Below, one piece after another: positions 8,897 to 16,895 of a DNA stretch of 64,000 nt (position 1 is the stretch's first letter; the number at the start of each line of letters is the position of its first letter). Location: NCBI RefSeq assembly GCF_900114435.1, contig NZ_FOZK01000003.1, forward strand, positions 558,001 to 622,000. Direction: 5' to 3'. This DNA comes from Halomicrobium zhouii. GTDB lineage: Archaea; Halobacteriota; Halobacteria; Halobacteriales; Haloarculaceae. The position numbers and the translations under genes were made by a program. Under the pieces are notes generated by a model. That model did no database searches, was not told the DNA's origin, and saw nothing but the letters and a program-made list of their open reading frames with translations.

Positions 8897-9442
8897 ATGC
8901 GCGTTCGCGACTGGCAGGACATCCTCGACGACGTGGTCGAATCGAACGCCGACGCCGGGCAGTGGCGCGCGGTGGGCGGGGACCGCGCCAGCGGTATCGG
9001 CGAGGACCTCTACCTGGGCCACCCCTCTGCCGGCGTCTTCCAACTGAAGACGTACGCGAAGAACCCCTTCGAGGTCCAGGGCGTCGGGTCACAGGTCGCC
9101 CGGAAGATCGACGACGAACTCGAGCCGCTCTTTCCCGACCGGGGCGCTGGCGGCTTCGGCGTCCAGCAACCCGTCGAAGACGAGGACGAGGCCGAGGCGG
9201 TGGCCGGGAAACTGGAGAGCGTCCTGGAAGCCCACGCCGACGCGCCGACGACGCCGGACGCCCTCTTCGAGGACGTGATGGACGCGATGGACTCGCCGGC
9301 CTACGGCCCGATGGAGTTCGACCAGTACGACCGACCCGAGCAGATGGACGACCTGGCCGACACCTTCGAGGAGGCCGAGGAACTGCTCGAGGCGGAGTTC
9401 GACGACGTGGTCGAGGAGGACGTCGACCGCGGATTCTACTGA
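8897..9442 (+). CDS. Conserved haloarchaeal acidic protein of unknown function
   Basis: 181 residues, soluble and strongly acidic, with no transmembrane segment. The N-terminal half has a compact conserved look (MRVRDWQDILDDV, DLYLGHPSAGVFQLKTYAKN) and the C-terminal half is a run of acidic helices (EEAEELLEAEFDD). I do not recognise the family. ATG at 8897 is supported by an AT-rich TATA-like element (tactttt) about 27 bases upstream, giving a leaderless mRNA. It is divergent from the MoxR operon, with about 220 bases between the two starts. Confidence 0.75.
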   Translation: MRVRDWQDILDDVVESNADAGQWRAVGGDRASGIGEDLYLGHPSAGVFQLKTYAKNPFEVQGVGSQVARKIDDELEPLFPDRGAGGFGVQQPVEDEDEAEAVAGKLESVLEAHADAPTTPDALFEDVMDAMDSPAYGPMEFDQYDRPEQMDDLADTFEEAEELLEAEFDDVVEEDVDRGFY

Positions 9443-9472
9443 TTTATACCGCCGGGATTACTCTGATCTCGT

Positions 9473-9898
9473 ATGAGCGACGACGCCGTCGGGACGGAGT
9501 CCAGCGCGCGGGAGACGGTCCGCGCGTACTACGACGCGCTCCGCAACGGTGACCCGCTGGGACCGTTCTTCGCGGACGACGAGGACCTGGTCAAGTTCGG
9601 CATCTCCGAGCGACTCGTCGGCGGGGAGGCGGTGGCCGACGGACTGCGCGAACAGACAGAGACGACCAGCGGCTGGACGGTCGACAGCCGTGCGCTGGCC
9701 GTCACCGAACGCGACGACCACGCCTGGTTCTCGGACGAGGTGTTCCTGGGCTGGACCGGCTCCGATCCGCCGATCCGGTACGAGTTCGAGACACGCTGGA
9801 GCGGGACGCTCGAACGACGCGAGGGGGACGGTTCACCCTCCGCCGACGGCGACTGGCGCGTCGTCGGGATGCACGTCTCCACGGCGGGCGATATCTGA
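9473..9898 (+). CDS. SnoaL/NTF2-like protein
   Basis: 141 residues with the pattern of an NTF2-like alpha+beta barrel: an N-terminal helix ETVRAYYDALRNGD, a middle region ISERLVGGEAVADGLREQ, and C-terminal strands HAWFSDEVFLGW and DWRVVGMHVS. These folds bind small ligands or act as small enzymes; the substrate cannot be read from the sequence. The TATA element TTTATA at about 9443-9448 overlaps the end of the preceding gene and sits 25-30 bases before this ATG, so the message should be leaderless. The stop overlaps the next start (ATGA). Confidence 0.8.
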   Translation: MSDDAVGTESSARETVRAYYDALRNGDPLGPFFADDEDLVKFGISERLVGGEAVADGLREQTETTSGWTVDSRALAVTERDDHAWFSDEVFLGWTGSDPPIRYEFETRWSGTLERREGDGSPSADGDWRVVGMHVSTAGDI

Positions 9899-10125
9899 TG
9901 GTCGGCCCGTCGATCACCGACGAGGAACGAGAGCAGTTTCTCTTCCGCCTCCGCGTCGGGTTCTCGCTGTTCGTCGGCGCGTCGATGGCCCTGGTCGTGG
10001 TGGCCGGCGACGGGTCCCTGCCGATGCTCGCGGGAGCCTTTCTGGCGGGCACCGCCGCAGGCGCTGCGCTCGCGTGGTGGGTGTTCCCGGACAGCATGGC
10101 CACGGGCCCGCGCGGGCGGCGGTAG
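9898..10125 (+). CDS. Small two-helix membrane protein
   Basis: 75 residues with two transmembrane helices (about 20-39 and 43-63) joined by a short turn (AGDGSLP), a charged cytoplasmic N-terminus (TDEEREQFLFRLRVG) and a basic C-terminus (GPRGRR). It is translationally coupled to the SnoaL-like gene by an ATGA overlap. No family is recognised. The coupling suggests the two products act together, but that is only inference. Confidence 0.75.
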   Translation: MVGPSITDEEREQFLFRLRVGFSLFVGASMALVVVAGDGSLPMLAGAFLAGTAAGAALAWWVFPDSMATGPRGRR

Positions 10126-10245
10126 ACGGGGCCAGAGCCGAGAGAGGCGCCACCACCGGGCTCGTTGCTATCGCACGGACGGTATCCGTTACGACCCGCG
10201 TACCCGCCGATAGCTCTTTGCGTCCGCCGGTCACAGTTCCCCGAC

Positions 10246-11271
10246 GTGACTGACCATCGGGAGGACGACGAGGACGCGGCCGAGACGGACGTGTTCACGC
10301 CGAGCGACGCGTTCCAGAGCCTCGGCGGCGAGGCGCGTACCGCCGTCCTTCGGGCGCTCGCCGCCGACGGACCACAGCAGTTCTCCGAACTGCACGACGC
10401 CAGCGGCGTCGACACCTCTGCCGGCTTCGCCTACCACCTCCGGCAACTGGACGGCCATTTCGTCCGCCAGCGCGCGGACGACAGGTACGAACTGACCTGG
10501 GCCGGCCGGGAAGTCGCGCGCGGAATTCGGGCCGGCGTCTACACCGATAGCGTGGCCGTCGGCCCGGTCGAACTCGACGAACGATGCCCGTTCTGCCAGG
10601 AGACCGGTCTCGTCGCGCACGCGGCGGACAACGTGACAGAGGTCGCCTGCGAGGACTGTGAGACGCCGGTACTGGGCCTGTCACTTCCGCCCAGTGGATA
10701 CGCCAAGCGAGACGACGGGTCGCTCCCGGCCGCGCTCGACTCGTTCTATCGCCACCGGATCCGCTCGTACGGCGACGGCGTCTGTCCGGACTGCGGGGGC
10801 GCCGTCACCGTGGCCGTCGAACCCGCGTCCGGGGGCGAACTCGCGGACGGCGGCGAGCGGGACCGGGACGAGACGGCACACGGACCGGTGCAGGCGACCT
10901 TCGACTGCGAGGGGTGCGGGAGGGGCCTCCGCTGTCCGCTGTCGCTGACAGTCCTCGACCACCCCGCCGTCGTCTCGTTCTACCGTGACCACGGCGAGGA
11001 CGTCCGCGACCGGCCGGTGTGGAACGTCGGCCCCGAGTGGCGCGAACACGTCGTCTCGCGCGAGCCGTGGTGCGTACTGGTCAGTACTCGTCTCGACAAC
11101 GACGTCCTCGACCTGTACGTCTCCGTCGACGGAAACATCGTCGAACACCGTCGACGCACCGTTAGCGACGCCGGTCTCGGCGCGAACCGTGCGAACCTGG
11201 ACCCCACCGGTTCGGCAGGTGGCGAGAACGGGCCCGCCGACGAGATGCGAGAAGACGACGCCACTGCGTGA
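10246..11271 (+). CDS. ArsR-like winged-helix regulator with zinc ribbons
   Basis: 341 residues. The N-terminal winged helix (about residues 15-80) shows GGEARTAVLRALAADGPQQF and a recognition region SAGFAYHLRQLDGHFV, typical of ArsR-type haloarchaeal regulators. C-terminal to it are three C-x2-C pairs (CPFCQETG, CEDCETP, CPDCGG) and a further pair (CEGCGRG), suggesting one or two zinc ribbons, plus a ligand-type domain. I chose GTG at 10246, since the protein then begins VTDHRED before the conserved core and the upstream extension is unusually basic. The gene stands alone and converges on the proteasome pair. Its target genes are unknown. Confidence 0.85.
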   Translation: MTDHREDDEDAAETDVFTPSDAFQSLGGEARTAVLRALAADGPQQFSELHDASGVDTSAGFAYHLRQLDGHFVRQRADDRYELTWAGREVARGIRAGVYTDSVAVGPVELDERCPFCQETGLVAHAADNVTEVACEDCETPVLGLSLPPSGYAKRDDGSLPAALDSFYRHRIRSYGDGVCPDCGGAVTVAVEPASGGELADGGERDRDETAHGPVQATFDCEGCGRGLRCPLSLTVLDHPAVVSFYRDHGEDVRDRPVWNVGPEWREHVVSREPWCVLVSTRLDNDVLDLYVSVDGNIVEHRRRTVSDAGLGANRANLDPTGSAGGENGPADEMREDDATA

Positions 11272-11283
11272 GCGGAAACCGAC

Positions 11284-12012
11284 TTACGACGCCCGGGAGA
11301 GCCCGGCCTCGTCGAGTGCACGCTGGCGGCGGCCCCGGTCGAACGATTCGAACCCGTCGGCGTCGACGGACGCGAGGGCGAGGTCCGACGCCGTCAGGTC
11401 GCGGTCGATTCCCTCGGCGAGCGACCGAAGTGCCAGCGTGAGTCCGGTCTCGACGTCGACCTCCCGGTCGTACTCGGCTTCGAGGTGCGATCGGATCGCC
11501 TCGCTCCCGGCGCCGACGGCCGTCGCCCGCCACTCGGTGGGCGTCCCGGACGGGTCGAGTTCGTAGAGAGATGGAGCGTCGTCGACGGCACCCCCGAGAA
11601 GCACTGCCGCGCCGAATGGTCGGGTTCCACCGGTCTGAGTCGACTCCTGGACGTAGTCGGCGAGAGCTTTCGCGACGGGTTCCACGCCCGGGGCTTCCCC
11701 GTACCGCAGGCGCTCGCGCTGGGCGTACTGTCGACCGTAGTCGACGAGGTGGCGGCCGTCGGCGACGTGCCCCGCCGTGGCCATTCCCAGGCGCCCGTCC
11801 ACGTCGTGGAGTTTCTCGATGCTCTCCGGTTCGACCAGGGACGACCGGCGGCGCCTGTGCGTCGCGAGGACGACGCCGTCGATCGTGCGAACACCGACGG
11901 TCGAACTCCCGCGTTCGACGGCCTCGCGGGCGTACTCGACCTGGTAGAGGCGCCCGTCCGGCGAGAAGATGGTACTGCCCCGGTCGTAGGCTCGCTGGCG
12001 ATCGGACTGCAT
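11284..12012 (-). CDS. psmA: Proteasome alpha subunit, divergent paralogue
   Basis: 242 residues, structural outer-ring subunit of a 20S proteasome. The N-terminal gate segment AYDRGSTIFSPDGRLYQVEY is intact, followed by AREAVERG and the usual GHVADGRHLVDYGRQ and DPSGTPTEW blocks. Compared with the main haloarchaeal alpha subunits as I remember them, it has a basic patch THRRRRSSL where a lysine-containing loop is usual and lacks the long acidic C-terminal tail. It follows psmB with a one-base TAATG overlap, so both are made from one message. In haloarchaea the main psmA and psmB are usually unlinked, so this pair is probably an alternative or stress proteasome; that part is inference. Confidence 0.9.
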   Translation of the reverse strand: MQSDRQRAYDRGSTIFSPDGRLYQVEYAREAVERGSSTVGVRTIDGVVLATHRRRRSSLVEPESIEKLHDVDGRLGMATAGHVADGRHLVDYGRQYAQRERLRYGEAPGVEPVAKALADYVQESTQTGGTRPFGAAVLLGGAVDDAPSLYELDPSGTPTEWRATAVGAGSEAIRSHLEAEYDREVDVETGLTLALRSLAEGIDRDLTASDLALASVDADGFESFDRGRRQRALDEAGLSRAS

Positions 12013-12734
12013 TAGCTGGCCCTCCGTTCGTCGAAGGCGACTCCGTCGGCGGTGACCGTGGTGAGAGTGACCCCGTCACCGCTGGCCGTGTCTCGTTCGC
12101 ACGCCGCCTCGACGGCAGCGACGGCCGTGTCGGCGGCCGCCTCGACGTCCGCGTCGGCGTCGACACGTCGTTCGAGCACGCCGTAAGCGACCTGCATCCC
12201 GCTGCCGCCCGCGGCGTAGCTATCCCCCACCACGCTTCCGCCACCGTCGAGTTCGAACACGTGTCCACCCGACTCGTCGACGCCGGCGAGCAGCGGGGCG
12301 ACGGGCAGTCCCCGAACGTGCTCTCCGGCGGCGTTCGAGAGCGCCGTCATACTCATGGGTTCGTCGCGTCGCGATTCGTACAGGCTCGCCTCGGCCCGGA
12401 GCGACTGTATCAGGTCCTGTGCTGGGCCGACGGACCCGGCGATAGCCATCGTCGCCGTCGGGTGGACCTGTTCGATCTTCTGGACGTCCTTGTTCGCTGT
12501 GAACTGACCGCCAAGGCTCATGCGCTGGTCGGCGGCCATCATGACGCCGTCCGTCGCTCGCAGCGCGACGATGGTCGTCCCGGTTTCGAATCTCGGGGCA
12601 TCGTGCGACACGTCGTCCGTCTGCCTACCGGACGACGGACGTTTCGCTAGGGACGCTTCTGGGATCAGTTCGGCGTCTTCTGGCGAGCCAATCGGTCGTG
12701 CGGGTGAGTTCGGTCGCAGTTCTGGTCGGGTCAT
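12012..12734 (-). CDS. psmB: Proteasome beta subunit, paralogue
   Basis: 240 residues, catalytic inner-ring subunit. A propeptide of about 52 residues ends at RFETG, so autocleavage would expose Thr53 of TTIVAL as nucleophile Thr1. The mature chain keeps D17 and R19 (AADQR) and the catalytic lysine in NKDVQK, with the one-residue loop insertion usual for haloarchaeal beta subunits (SLGGQF). The later motifs GSVGPAQ, GSGMQVAYG and ERDTASGDG are present. The long propeptide has no hydrophobic segment. I chose ATG at 12734 over the GTG just before it. A 20-bp palindrome containing the TATA box lies 36-55 bases upstream. Confidence 0.92.
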   Translation of the reverse strand: MTRPELRPNSPARPIGSPEDAELIPEASLAKRPSSGRQTDDVSHDAPRFETGTTIVALRATDGVMMAADQRMSLGGQFTANKDVQKIEQVHPTATMAIAGSVGPAQDLIQSLRAEASLYESRRDEPMSMTALSNAAGEHVRGLPVAPLLAGVDESGGHVFELDGGGSVVGDSYAAGGSGMQVAYGVLERRVDADADVEAAADTAVAAVEAACERDTASGDGVTLTTVTADGVAFDERRAS

Positions 12735-12769
12735 CACCCCGGACTTCGGGCAGGGGTGGAAAATATGTT

Positions 12770-12789
12770 AGCTAAAATATATTTTAGCT
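12770..12789. promoter_or_regulatory. 20-bp perfect palindrome over the psmB-psmA promoter
   Basis: AGCTAAAATATATTTTAGCT reads identically on both strands. Its AT core supplies a TATA box at the right distance for a start about 20 bases upstream of the psmB ATG (12734). Such an operator fused to a TATA element would be expected to bind a dimeric winged-helix repressor or a global regulator that blocks or assists TBP/TFB. It is the longest perfect gapless palindrome I noticed in the window. Confidence 0.8.
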
Positions 12790-12839
12790 GGTGGGCTGAG
12801 ACGACCGGGTACCGAACGCGAGAGAAAACGGACCAGAAG

Positions 12840-13790
12840 TTATTCTGCGACTCGCCCGAGCCAGAGCCGGGGGTGGTCGAGTTCCTCGTCCGTCGGGAGG
12901 TGCGAGGGGTCCTCCCAGACCTTGCTCGCGCCCGCGACGCCGCGTTCGTCGGCGACGACGTCGAAGAAGGCCTTGCCTCGCTCGTACTGGCGGCGCTTCA
13001 TGCCCAGGCCGAGCAGGCGGCGGACCAGCATCGCGATCGGGCCACGACCGCTCCGGCGGGCCTCGAGTTTCGCCCGGAGGTCGTCGTACTCGTCGTCGAA
13101 AGCACGGTCCATGACGAGTTCGGCGTACCCCTCGACGGCGGTCATCGTGGTGTCGAGTTCGCCCAGCGAGTCCCGGTCGAGTCGCCCGTCGGTCAGCGCG
13201 CCGATGGTCTCCTCCATCGTCTCCTCGAGGTGGGTCGAGAGCCACGGGGCGGCGCCGAACTCGGCGGCGTGGGCCACCTCGTGGAAGGCGATCCACCGGC
13301 GGAATCGGTCCCGGTTCACGTCGAGTTGTCCAGCGACGCGCTCGATGTTCGGGTGGACGAAGTACAGCGCGTGGTCGTCGGCCTCGGCCAGGAGGAGCGG
13401 GTCGTACTGACCGAGCACGTTGTTGCCGAGGAAGGAGAGCGCGAAGGCCATCGACCCGGTGTTGGCGAGCCGGGCGAGGCCCGGCATGTACTTCGCCTGC
13501 TGTTCGAGCGGGCGCATGAGGCGCTCGAACGTCGTCACGTTGGCGTCGATCCAGTGGTGGCGGTCCTGGACCTCGACGGTCCCGGGGAGGTCGAACTCCA
13601 CCGCGCCGACGTCGCTGACCCGGTCGCGGGCGTCGCGGACGTCCCCCGCGTAGCCCTCGCGTTCCGCCTCGGACAGGTCGACAGAGCCGGGTGCGACCGA
13701 CCCCTTGGCCGCCTCGGCGACGGCGTGCCAGTCGATAGGACCGTCGCCTGACGCGTTCGCGACGGCCTGGACGCTCCGATACAGTCCCAT
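12840..13790 (-). CDS. Zinc-dependent metalloprotease (DUF2342 / F420-associated family)
   Basis: 316 residues. The zinc motif HEVAH with following AAEFG lies near residue 170, and a downstream glutamate candidate lies in AVEGYAELVMD. Flanking blocks (WIDANVTTFERLM, LGQYDPLLLAEADDHALYFVHPNI) match the family called 'zinc-dependent metalloprotease' or 'coenzyme F420 biosynthesis-associated protein' in archaea and actinobacteria. Its substrate is not known. No signal peptide is seen, so it is probably cytoplasmic. It lies 105 bases before psmB on the same strand, but the palindromic promoter between them suggests separate control. Confidence 0.85.
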   Translation of the reverse strand: MGLYRSVQAVANASGDGPIDWHAVAEAAKGSVAPGSVDLSEAEREGYAGDVRDARDRVSDVGAVEFDLPGTVEVQDRHHWIDANVTTFERLMRPLEQQAKYMPGLARLANTGSMAFALSFLGNNVLGQYDPLLLAEADDHALYFVHPNIERVAGQLDVNRDRFRRWIAFHEVAHAAEFGAAPWLSTHLEETMEETIGALTDGRLDRDSLGELDTTMTAVEGYAELVMDRAFDDEYDDLRAKLEARRSGRGPIAMLVRRLLGLGMKRRQYERGKAFFDVVADERGVAGASKVWEDPSHLPTDEELDHPRLWLGRVAE

Positions 13791-13827
13791 ACCACCGTTT
13801 TGGTGTCAGTCGGGATATGCCTTCTCC

Positions 13828-14115
13828 CTAGAACACCGGGGCCTGCTCGGTCGCTTCGGCGTCCGAGCGGTCGGAACGACCGCGGGAGAGCAGCTTCCGG
13901 CCGAGCGCGATGGCGCCGGCCGCGAGGACGAGGCCCGCGAAGAGTGCAGCGGGCGACGTCCCGACGCCCGACGGCTCCGCGTCTCCCTGGAGTCGCTCCT
14001 CGATCGTCTCACCGACGCTCTCCGTGGCGCTATCGGCGTCGGCCCCGCTGAAGGGTGCCGCGGCGTTGAACTCCGCACCGTCCAGGTTGACCTCGAACAG
14101 GGTGAATCGAACCAT
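13828..14115 (-). CDS. Small protein with a C-terminal membrane anchor
   Basis: 95 residues. A soluble N-terminus (MVRFTLFEVNLDGAEFNAAAP) and an acidic linker precede one transmembrane helix (PAALFAGLVLAAGAIALG) and a basic stop-transfer segment (RKLLSRGRSDR). I chose ATG at 14115 because an AT-rich element (gaataag) about 25-30 bases upstream fits a leaderless start; a GTG at 14139 would add eight residues. No family is recognised. Confidence 0.7.
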   Translation of the reverse strand: MVRFTLFEVNLDGAEFNAAAPFSGADADSATESVGETIEERLQGDAEPSGVGTSPAALFAGLVLAAGAIALGRKLLSRGRSDRSDAEATEQAPVF

Positions 14116-14262
14116 ACGTACACTTGTTCCGTCTGTCACTTATTCGTTCGTACCGGGCGACGGTTCCACACGCGTCGCTTCTCTGACGGCGGCCCGCTCC
14201 CTGATCCGACGGCTGACAGGTCAATGAAGATTTACGTATTGGTTGACTACTATTCCGTGTCA

Positions 14263-15564
14263 ATGGCCTCCTACGAGGTGACCCTCCTCTTCGTCGGTCT
14301 CGCGATCATGGGCGCCGTCGCACTGCCTCGCGTCCTGTCTGACAAGCCGATGTCGTTCCCGCTGGTGTACGTGATCGTCGGCTTCGTCCTGTTCGCCCTC
14401 CCCCTGGAGACGACCCCCCCGGACCCGATCGAACAGGTCCTCGTCGCCGAACACCTGACAGAACTGGTCGTCATCGTCGCGCTGATGGGGGCCGGCCTGA
14501 AGATCGACCGCCCGTTCGATCCGCGGGGCTGGTCGACGACCTGGCGACTCCTCCTGATCGCGATGCCGATCACCATCCTTGTCACCGCCGTGCTCGGGGT
14601 GACCGTGCTCGGCACGCTCACCGCTACCGCCATCCTGCTCGGCGCCATCGTCGCACCGACGGACCCGGTGCTCGCCTCGGACGTCCAGGCGACGCCGCCG
14701 ACCGAAGAAGTCGACGAGGACGTCGACGCAACCAGACAGGAGGGGACGATCCGGTTCGCGCTGACCTCGGAAGCGGGCCTCAACGACGGGCTGGCGTTCC
14801 CGTTCACGTACCTCGCCATCGCGGTGGCCGCCGCCAGCGGCACGTCGTCGCTCGTCTGGCTCGCCGACTGGGCACTGTACGAACTGCTCTACAAGATCGC
14901 GGCCGGCACGGTGATCGGCTACGTCTCCGGTCGGGTCTTCGCCTGGTTCATCTTCGGCTCGCCGGCGACGACCGACCTGGCGCGCGTCATGGCGGGCGCC
15001 GAGGCGCTGGCCGCGACGCTGATCTCGTACGCGGCCGCCGAGCTGATGGGGGGATACGGGTTCATCGCCGTGTTCGTCGCCGCGCTGGTCCTCCGGAACT
15101 ACGAGTGGGACCACGACTACTACTTCGACCTCCACGACTTCGCCGTGACGACGGAGCGGTTGCTGATGGCGGCCGTGCTCGTGCTGTTCGGCGGCGCCAT
15201 CGCCGGCGGGTTGCTCGCCCCACTGACCTGGACCGGTGCGCTGGTCGGCCTCGTGGTCGTCTTCGTCGTCCGGCCCGTCGCGGGGATGATCGCCCTCCTC
15301 GGCAGCTCCGTCTCGATGGCCGAACGGCTCGTCATCTCGGCGTTCGGCATCCGGGGAATCGGCTCGTTCTACTACCTCGCCTACGCGCTCAACGAGGCGT
15401 CGTTCCAGGAGATCGAACTGCTGCTTGCCGCCGACGAACTCTGGGCTATCCTCGGATTCGTCGTTCTGGTCTCCGTCGTCGTCCACGGCATCAGCGCGAA
15501 CTACGTGATGGACGCGCTCGACCGCCGGCGGAAGGGTCACGAGGTGACCGAGTCGGCGCACTGA
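14263..15564 (+). CDS. Na+/H+ antiporter (CPA1/NhaP type)
   Basis: 433 residues with about twelve transmembrane helices and a short charged C-terminus. The cation-binding segment GAIVAPTDPVLASDVQ carries the TDP motif of CPA1 antiporters, and SEAGLNDGLAFPF carries the conserved ND of helix 6. The conserved arginine region ISAFGIRGIGSFYY is also present. It should exchange cytoplasmic Na+ for H+. ATG at 14263 is supported by a TATA-like tttacgtatt about 30 bases upstream; an in-frame ATG at 14224 is less likely because it would put that element inside the coding region. The gene is divergent from the small anchored protein. Confidence 0.92.
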   Translation: MASYEVTLLFVGLAIMGAVALPRVLSDKPMSFPLVYVIVGFVLFALPLETTPPDPIEQVLVAEHLTELVVIVALMGAGLKIDRPFDPRGWSTTWRLLLIAMPITILVTAVLGVTVLGTLTATAILLGAIVAPTDPVLASDVQATPPTEEVDEDVDATRQEGTIRFALTSEAGLNDGLAFPFTYLAIAVAAASGTSSLVWLADWALYELLYKIAAGTVIGYVSGRVFAWFIFGSPATTDLARVMAGAEALAATLISYAAAELMGGYGFIAVFVAALVLRNYEWDHDYYFDLHDFAVTTERLLMAAVLVLFGGAIAGGLLAPLTWTGALVGLVVVFVVRPVAGMIALLGSSVSMAERLVISAFGIRGIGSFYYLAYALNEASFQEIELLLAADELWAILGFVVLVSVVVHGISANYVMDALDRRRKGHEVTESAH

Positions 15565-15660
15565 CGCGAGTGACGACCTGTGCACGGCTCGCAGGCGGTC
15601 CGGAGCGGCCGAACGGCCGGCGCCCCTGTTTTTATCACCTCGCCACCGGTCCCGGCTAGT

Positions 15661-16836
15661 ATGTCGCCCGAAATCACGAAGATAGAGAGCGTCGAGTTCG
15701 CCTACGAGATCCCGGACGTGGGCACCGACGAGAACGGGTTCAACCTCGTCTACGAACCCGGAACGACGACCGAACGCAAACTGTTCGGCATCAAAATCTA
15801 CACTGACGAGGGGATCACCGGCGAGTACGTCGGCGGCAACTCCCCCGGCGCCGCCCAGATCAACACCTTCGCCGACTACCTCGTCGGCAAAGACCCCCTC
15901 CAGCGGGAGAAACACTGGTCGGAGATCAAACGCGCCCTGCGCAAGTACGACCGGATGGGTATCGGCCCAATCGACATCGCGCTGTGGGACTACGCGGGCA
16001 AACGATACGACGCCCCCATCCACGAACTGCTGGGCACGTACCGCGAGCGCCTCCCCGCCTACGCGTCGACCTATCACGGTGACGACGCCGGCGGGCTGGA
16101 CTCGCCGGAGGCGTTCGCCGACTTCGCCGAGGAGTGCCTGGAGATGGGCTACGGCGGCTTCAAGATCCACGGCTGGGGCGGCGGCGACGAACTCCGCAAC
16201 CTCGACCGCGAGATCGCGGCGGTCCACGCCGTCGGCGAGCGCGTCGGCGACGAGATGGACCTGATGCACGACCCCGCCTGCGAGCTGGAGACGTTCGCCG
16301 ACGCGCTCGAGCTGGGGCGCGCCCTCGACGAGGAAGGCTTCTTCTGGTACGAGGACCCGTACCGCGACGGCGGCATCTCCCAGCACGCCCACCGCAAACT
16401 CCGCCAGATGCTCGACACGCCGATTCTCCAGACCGAGCACGTCCGCGGGCTCGAACCCGCGACGGACTTCGTCGCCAACGAGGCCACGGACTTCGTGCGC
16501 GCGGACCCCGAGTACGACGGCGGTATCACCGGCGCGATGAAGCGCGCCAAAGTAGCGGAAGGATTCGGCATCGACGTCGAGTTCCACGCGCCCGGGCCCG
16601 CACAGCGACACTGCATCGCCGCCGCGCGCAACGCCAACTACTACGAACTCGCCCTCGTCCACCCCGAGGCGCCCAACACCCAGCCGCCGGTCTACGAGGG
16701 CGACTACTCCGACATGATCGACACCGTCGACGAGAACGGCACCGTCCCCGTCCCCGACGGCCCTGGCCTCGGCGTCGAGTACGAATGGGACTACATCGAG
16801 CGCAACGCGACGGGCAGCGTCCACGTCTACGAGTGA
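15661..16836 (+). CDS. Enolase-superfamily (MR/MLE) acid-sugar dehydratase candidate
   Basis: 391 residues with the two-domain enolase-superfamily layout. Likely active-site residues: K and H in GGFKIHGWGG (the K-x-K/H position), metal ligands D in LMHDPAC, E in WYEDPYRD and E in QTEHVRG, and an Asp/His pair in RADPEYDGG and EFHAPGPAQ. This pattern fits acid-sugar dehydratases such as gluconate, xylonate or arabinonate dehydratases, or a relative; the exact sugar cannot be read. A TATA element (gtttttatc) at 15628-15636 lies about 27 bases before the ATG, so the mRNA is leaderless. The next gene is a sugar-type oxidoreductase, supporting a carbohydrate role. Confidence 0.88.
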   Translation: MSPEITKIESVEFAYEIPDVGTDENGFNLVYEPGTTTERKLFGIKIYTDEGITGEYVGGNSPGAAQINTFADYLVGKDPLQREKHWSEIKRALRKYDRMGIGPIDIALWDYAGKRYDAPIHELLGTYRERLPAYASTYHGDDAGGLDSPEAFADFAEECLEMGYGGFKIHGWGGGDELRNLDREIAAVHAVGERVGDEMDLMHDPACELETFADALELGRALDEEGFFWYEDPYRDGGISQHAHRKLRQMLDTPILQTEHVRGLEPATDFVANEATDFVRADPEYDGGITGAMKRAKVAEGFGIDVEFHAPGPAQRHCIAAARNANYYELALVHPEAPNTQPPVYEGDYSDMIDTVDENGTVPVPDGPGLGVEYEWDYIERNATGSVHVYE

Positions 16837-16895
16837 ACCGTCTCGGTCCCGCGTAGAGACGAACTACCAAGGGGACTTGTCCCGTAGCGAGCGGT

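Noticed and set aside
14260-16824. 854-codon open frame on the minus strand across the antiporter and enolase-like genes
   Set aside because: It is the antisense of two well-supported plus-strand genes; long antisense frames are expected in GC-rich haloarchaeal DNA, and its product is low-complexity Val/Asp/Arg-rich with no domain.
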